Positions 62,326 through 64,000 of a DNA stretch of 64,000 nt are shown piece by piece; position 1 is the first letter of the stretch, and each line of letters starts with the position of its first letter. The stretch spans positions 17,980,001-18,044,000 of the forward strand of contig OX485803.1 in assembly GCA_950295325.1 (NCBI GenBank). Direction: 5' to 3'. A model generated the notes under the pieces. It did not search any database. It saw nothing but the letters and a program-made list of their open reading frames with translations, and was not told the DNA's origin. Origin of the DNA: Polytrichum commune (Eukaryota; Streptophyta; Polytrichopsida; Polytrichales; Polytrichaceae). The position numbers were made by a program, and so were the translations under genes.

Positions 62326-62809
62326 TAATAAACCACAGGAAAACACAGTACCCCCATGGTTATTAGCATGTTCATGTGAACAACAAAGGTGTCACTGTAA
62401 TGCTAGATTTAAACCAGATATTCTCTGCGTAAAAGGTCACCCGTACAATAACGACCCACCATCTAACCCATCGGACAACCTCACAATACAATTCATTGAA
62501 TTTACATACTGTAACGACAGATTCCCACAAGAAATAATCACAAATAAAATCCAGAAGTACCAACCTCTACTAAATAACATCATCGACTTAGGATGGAAAG
62601 TCGACCCACTCATAGTCATAACAGCAGGAGCTAGAGGCACTACACACACCCCCTCAATGAAACTCCTTGAAACAAACTTCAAGATACCAGAAGGTACCAT
62701 TAAACACACATTTAAAGAAATCAACACCATCGCTATACAATATGCCGGATCAATTATTCTACATAAAAGGAAAATAGAAAATAACCTACCCTTACCCATC
62801 GATCAGTAA
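62318..62809 (+). CDS. PD-(D/E)XK-like endonuclease domain of the same element
   Basis: This frame overlaps the previous one by a few bases and is shifted +1. It reads VPPWLLACSCEQQRCHC (two Cys-x-Cys pairs), FKPDILCVKG, LTIQFIEFTYCNDRFP and ITNKIQKYQPLL. The PD...E-F-T...K-x2-KY spacing matches PD-(D/E)XK nucleases such as the restriction-like endonuclease at the C-terminus of R2- and Dualen-type elements. DLGWKVDPLIVITAGARGTT and IAIQYAGSIILHKRKIEN complete it. In the intact element it would nick target DNA for priming. One frameshift (62315-62323) separates it from the RNase H frame. Confidence 0.65.
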   Translation, partial: TFNNKPQENTVPPWLLACSCEQQRCHCNARFKPDILCVKGHPYNNDPPSNPSDNLTIQFIEFTYCNDRFPQEIITNKIQKYQPLLNNIIDLGWKVDPLIVITAGARGTTHTPSMKLLETNFKIPEGTIKHTFKEINTIAIQYAGSIILHKRKIENNLPLPIDQ

Positions 62810-63041
62810 ATAAACTAAAACTAACAAGGAGGAAAGAAAAAAAAATGATATATATATATAATTTTTAAAATATAATAATAATAATAATATCATTATCAGC
62901 AAAATAATAATTTTATTTATAATACAGGTCTAGCTCAAAGTGAACACTTGTCTCAGGAAGAAGGGATAGGGCCGGCTGGTTCTCAAACAAACTTTCCTGC
63001 CTATGATAGAATCACTAGTAGCACCAAGTCATGTATACCAA

Positions 63042-63136
63042 TATAACGCTCAAACAAGCTCAATGGGAATCAAACCCGGACCATATAAATGGTAGCACAA
63101 ACGTTCCAACCAACCTTGGAACCATGACTTGGCGCC
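63042..63136 (-). ncRNA. tRNA-like (SINE-type) segment in antisense
   Basis: The minus strand carries GGTTTGATTCC (B-box-like, 63066-63076). An A-box-like TGGTTCCAAGGTTGG lies at about 63111-63125, with tRNA-like spacing and a plausible CCGGG T-stem. It probably belongs to a tRNA-derived SINE spanning roughly 62940-63140, inserted backwards in the LINE 3' region, or to an unusual 3' UTR. A functional tRNA is unlikely because the acceptor stem does not pair. Confidence 0.4.
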
Positions 63137-63361
63137 CTCAAACAAAAACCAACACCAATATATACCCATAAGAATAATCAACACCACTAAGGTTACTAGT
63201 ACTTGCCTTAGTTACTAAAGTGTCTATTCCCAAAAGGGGAGAGTAGTCTTGATACAATGGCCCTTTGTCCCGTGGGCTCTGGCTCATTGTCGAGACGAAC
63301 AGACACTTTATTCACGCCGGCCCTTTGAAAAGAAGGGCAGGTGTTCATATCTATCTATCTA

Positions 63362-63760
63362 TCGATGGAGTTCTGCATTGAACGTCAAGAAGTTAGGAAA
63401 ATCCATAACCCTTAGATGTATCCAATCGTTGCGAGCTTGGGGAAGGAAGATGGTCTTCTCATGGTAAAATCTTGCTTCTAGTTGTTCCCACAAGCTATGA
63501 GGATCCTCAACTTGGATATGTTGTTGTCTAAGGGAAACATCCAGATGCCTCCTCAGGATGAGAAGCGCCTTCCATTTTGATGGTGCAGGAAGGTCTCCTG
63601 GTGTTGATGATTCCAAGGTGTCGTCTAATTCTTCAGCGCAGAGGTATGATTTGGCATCAATACTCCACTCCAGGTTGTTGTCATCCGCCTCCAGGGCTTC
63701 GAACAAGAGAGGCTGCATCGCTTTGATGAAGGTTCCGCCATGATAACAAAGCAAAGCAAA
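63362..63760 (-). pseudogene. Copia-type gag, N-terminal half (split)
   Basis: The minus strand reads MQPLLFEALEADDNNLEWSI, then [60 protein letters not shown] and IHLRVMDFPNFLTFNAELHR, the N-terminal half of a plant Copia gag. At CATCGA (His-Arg) it runs into the insertion. The other half at 60185 resumes with the next codon, so the gene was intact at this point before insertion. A start codon context and ACAACACGTTATCATCATGA (PBS-like) lie just upstream at 63745-63790. Confidence 0.85.
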
Positions 63761-63796
63761 GCAAAAGAAACAAATCATGATGATAACGTGTTGTAT

Positions 63797-63857
63797 AGCA
63801 GTGTTGATAACGATTGGATACATCTAAGGGTCATGGATTTCCCTAACTTCTTGATGG
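63797..63857 (+). pseudogene. Inverted fragment of the same gag
   Basis: The plus strand encodes NDWIHLRVMDFPNFL followed by a stop. The same residues are encoded on the minus strand at about 63372-63422. The two DNA segments form an inverted repeat with two or three mismatches over ~48 bp. Confidence 0.8.
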
Positions 63858-64000
63858 TGTGATCATTTATGAAGGAAGAGAATCATGACACTACTGAGTT
63901 GGGTCCTTTTGTTTTGTGGGACAGATACAACAAGAGAATAATGCATGCATTGTGCTAACAAAGTCATGAAATCAACGCAAATCTAAGACCATTGCTTGTT
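63858..64000. other. Right edge of window
   Basis: No recognisable feature. Confidence 0.4.

Larger units (their letters stand above)
60186..63361 (+). mobile_element. 5'-truncated LINE-like retroelement inserted in gag
   Basis: TCGATG occurs on both sides (60180-60185 and 63362-63367) and only once in the uninterrupted gag, so it is the target duplication. The right end is an ATCTATCTATCTA tail, as found at the 3' ends of some non-LTR elements, and fits the plus-strand coding direction. The left end begins inside a coding frame, as in 5'-truncated copies. The 3.18-kb insert holds two overlapping coding frames and a ~550-bp 3' region with tRNA-like boxes in antisense. Confidence 0.85.

Noticed and set aside
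63066..63136. Functional tRNA gene
   Set aside because: The A and B boxes are imperfect and no 7-bp acceptor stem can be paired.

Overview
The window is nuclear DNA from a land plant. Two multi-exon genes with GT-AG introns can be assembled in full: a plastid-type sensor kinase and an ER co-chaperone. A small RNA polymerase subunit gene is nearly complete. The intergenic DNA is AT-rich and packed with plant transposons: Stowaway-, Tourist-, CACTA- and hAT-like elements, a Copia-type gag, and LINE relics. A (TTTAGGG)n tract fits a plant. About three genes in 64 kb suggests a medium or large genome. The lineage is not settled. The IS630-type transposase, the methylase relic and the LINE-like element with a C-terminal nuclease made me think of a non-seed plant, but that is inference.

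Layout. 1-18 kb has no intact gene. It holds two LINE relics (zinc-knuckle tail at 1.25-1.77 kb, reverse transcriptase at 4.0-5.3 kb), a GC-rich foldback (2.8-3.1 kb), a 77-bp CACTA miniature, an hAT-like element (11.8-12.9 kb), an inverted-repeat MITE, a decayed DDE transposase (14.2-15.2 kb) and a decayed N6-adenine-methylase-like fragment (16.0-16.5 kb). 18.6-24.6 kb (+) is a nine-exon chloroplast sensor kinase (CSK) gene of 603 codons. 25-50 kb is repeat territory: a 517-bp near-perfect palindrome with a TAA duplication, a Stowaway element with a TA duplication, a second hAT-like element with a different interior, several dispersed repeats, and one unexplained coding-like exon at 29.3 kb. 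50.8-55.5 kb (-) is a seven-exon Fes1/SIL1-type gene of 424 codons with a signal peptide and a C-terminal KDEL. 58.3-59.2 kb (-) holds two exons of RNA polymerase subunit Rpb12.

The last 4 kb is the most unusual part. A Copia-type gag on the minus strand is split by a 3.18-kb insertion flanked by TCGATG on both sides. The insertion is a 5'-truncated LINE-like element with a (TCTA)n tail. It encodes a region resembling the PCIF1-type methyltransferase fold, an RNase H with all four acidic residues, a zinc knuckle and, after one frameshift, a PD-(D/E)XK-like nuclease. No reverse transcriptase remains in the window. Its 3' region carries tRNA-like A and B boxes in antisense. The gag itself lies opposite to the LTR-like sequence beside it and is partly duplicated in inverted orientation.

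The three host genes are unrelated housekeeping or organelle functions: plastid redox signalling, ER protein folding and transcription. They are not co-regulated in any way visible here. The rest of the window is layers of transposon insertion.
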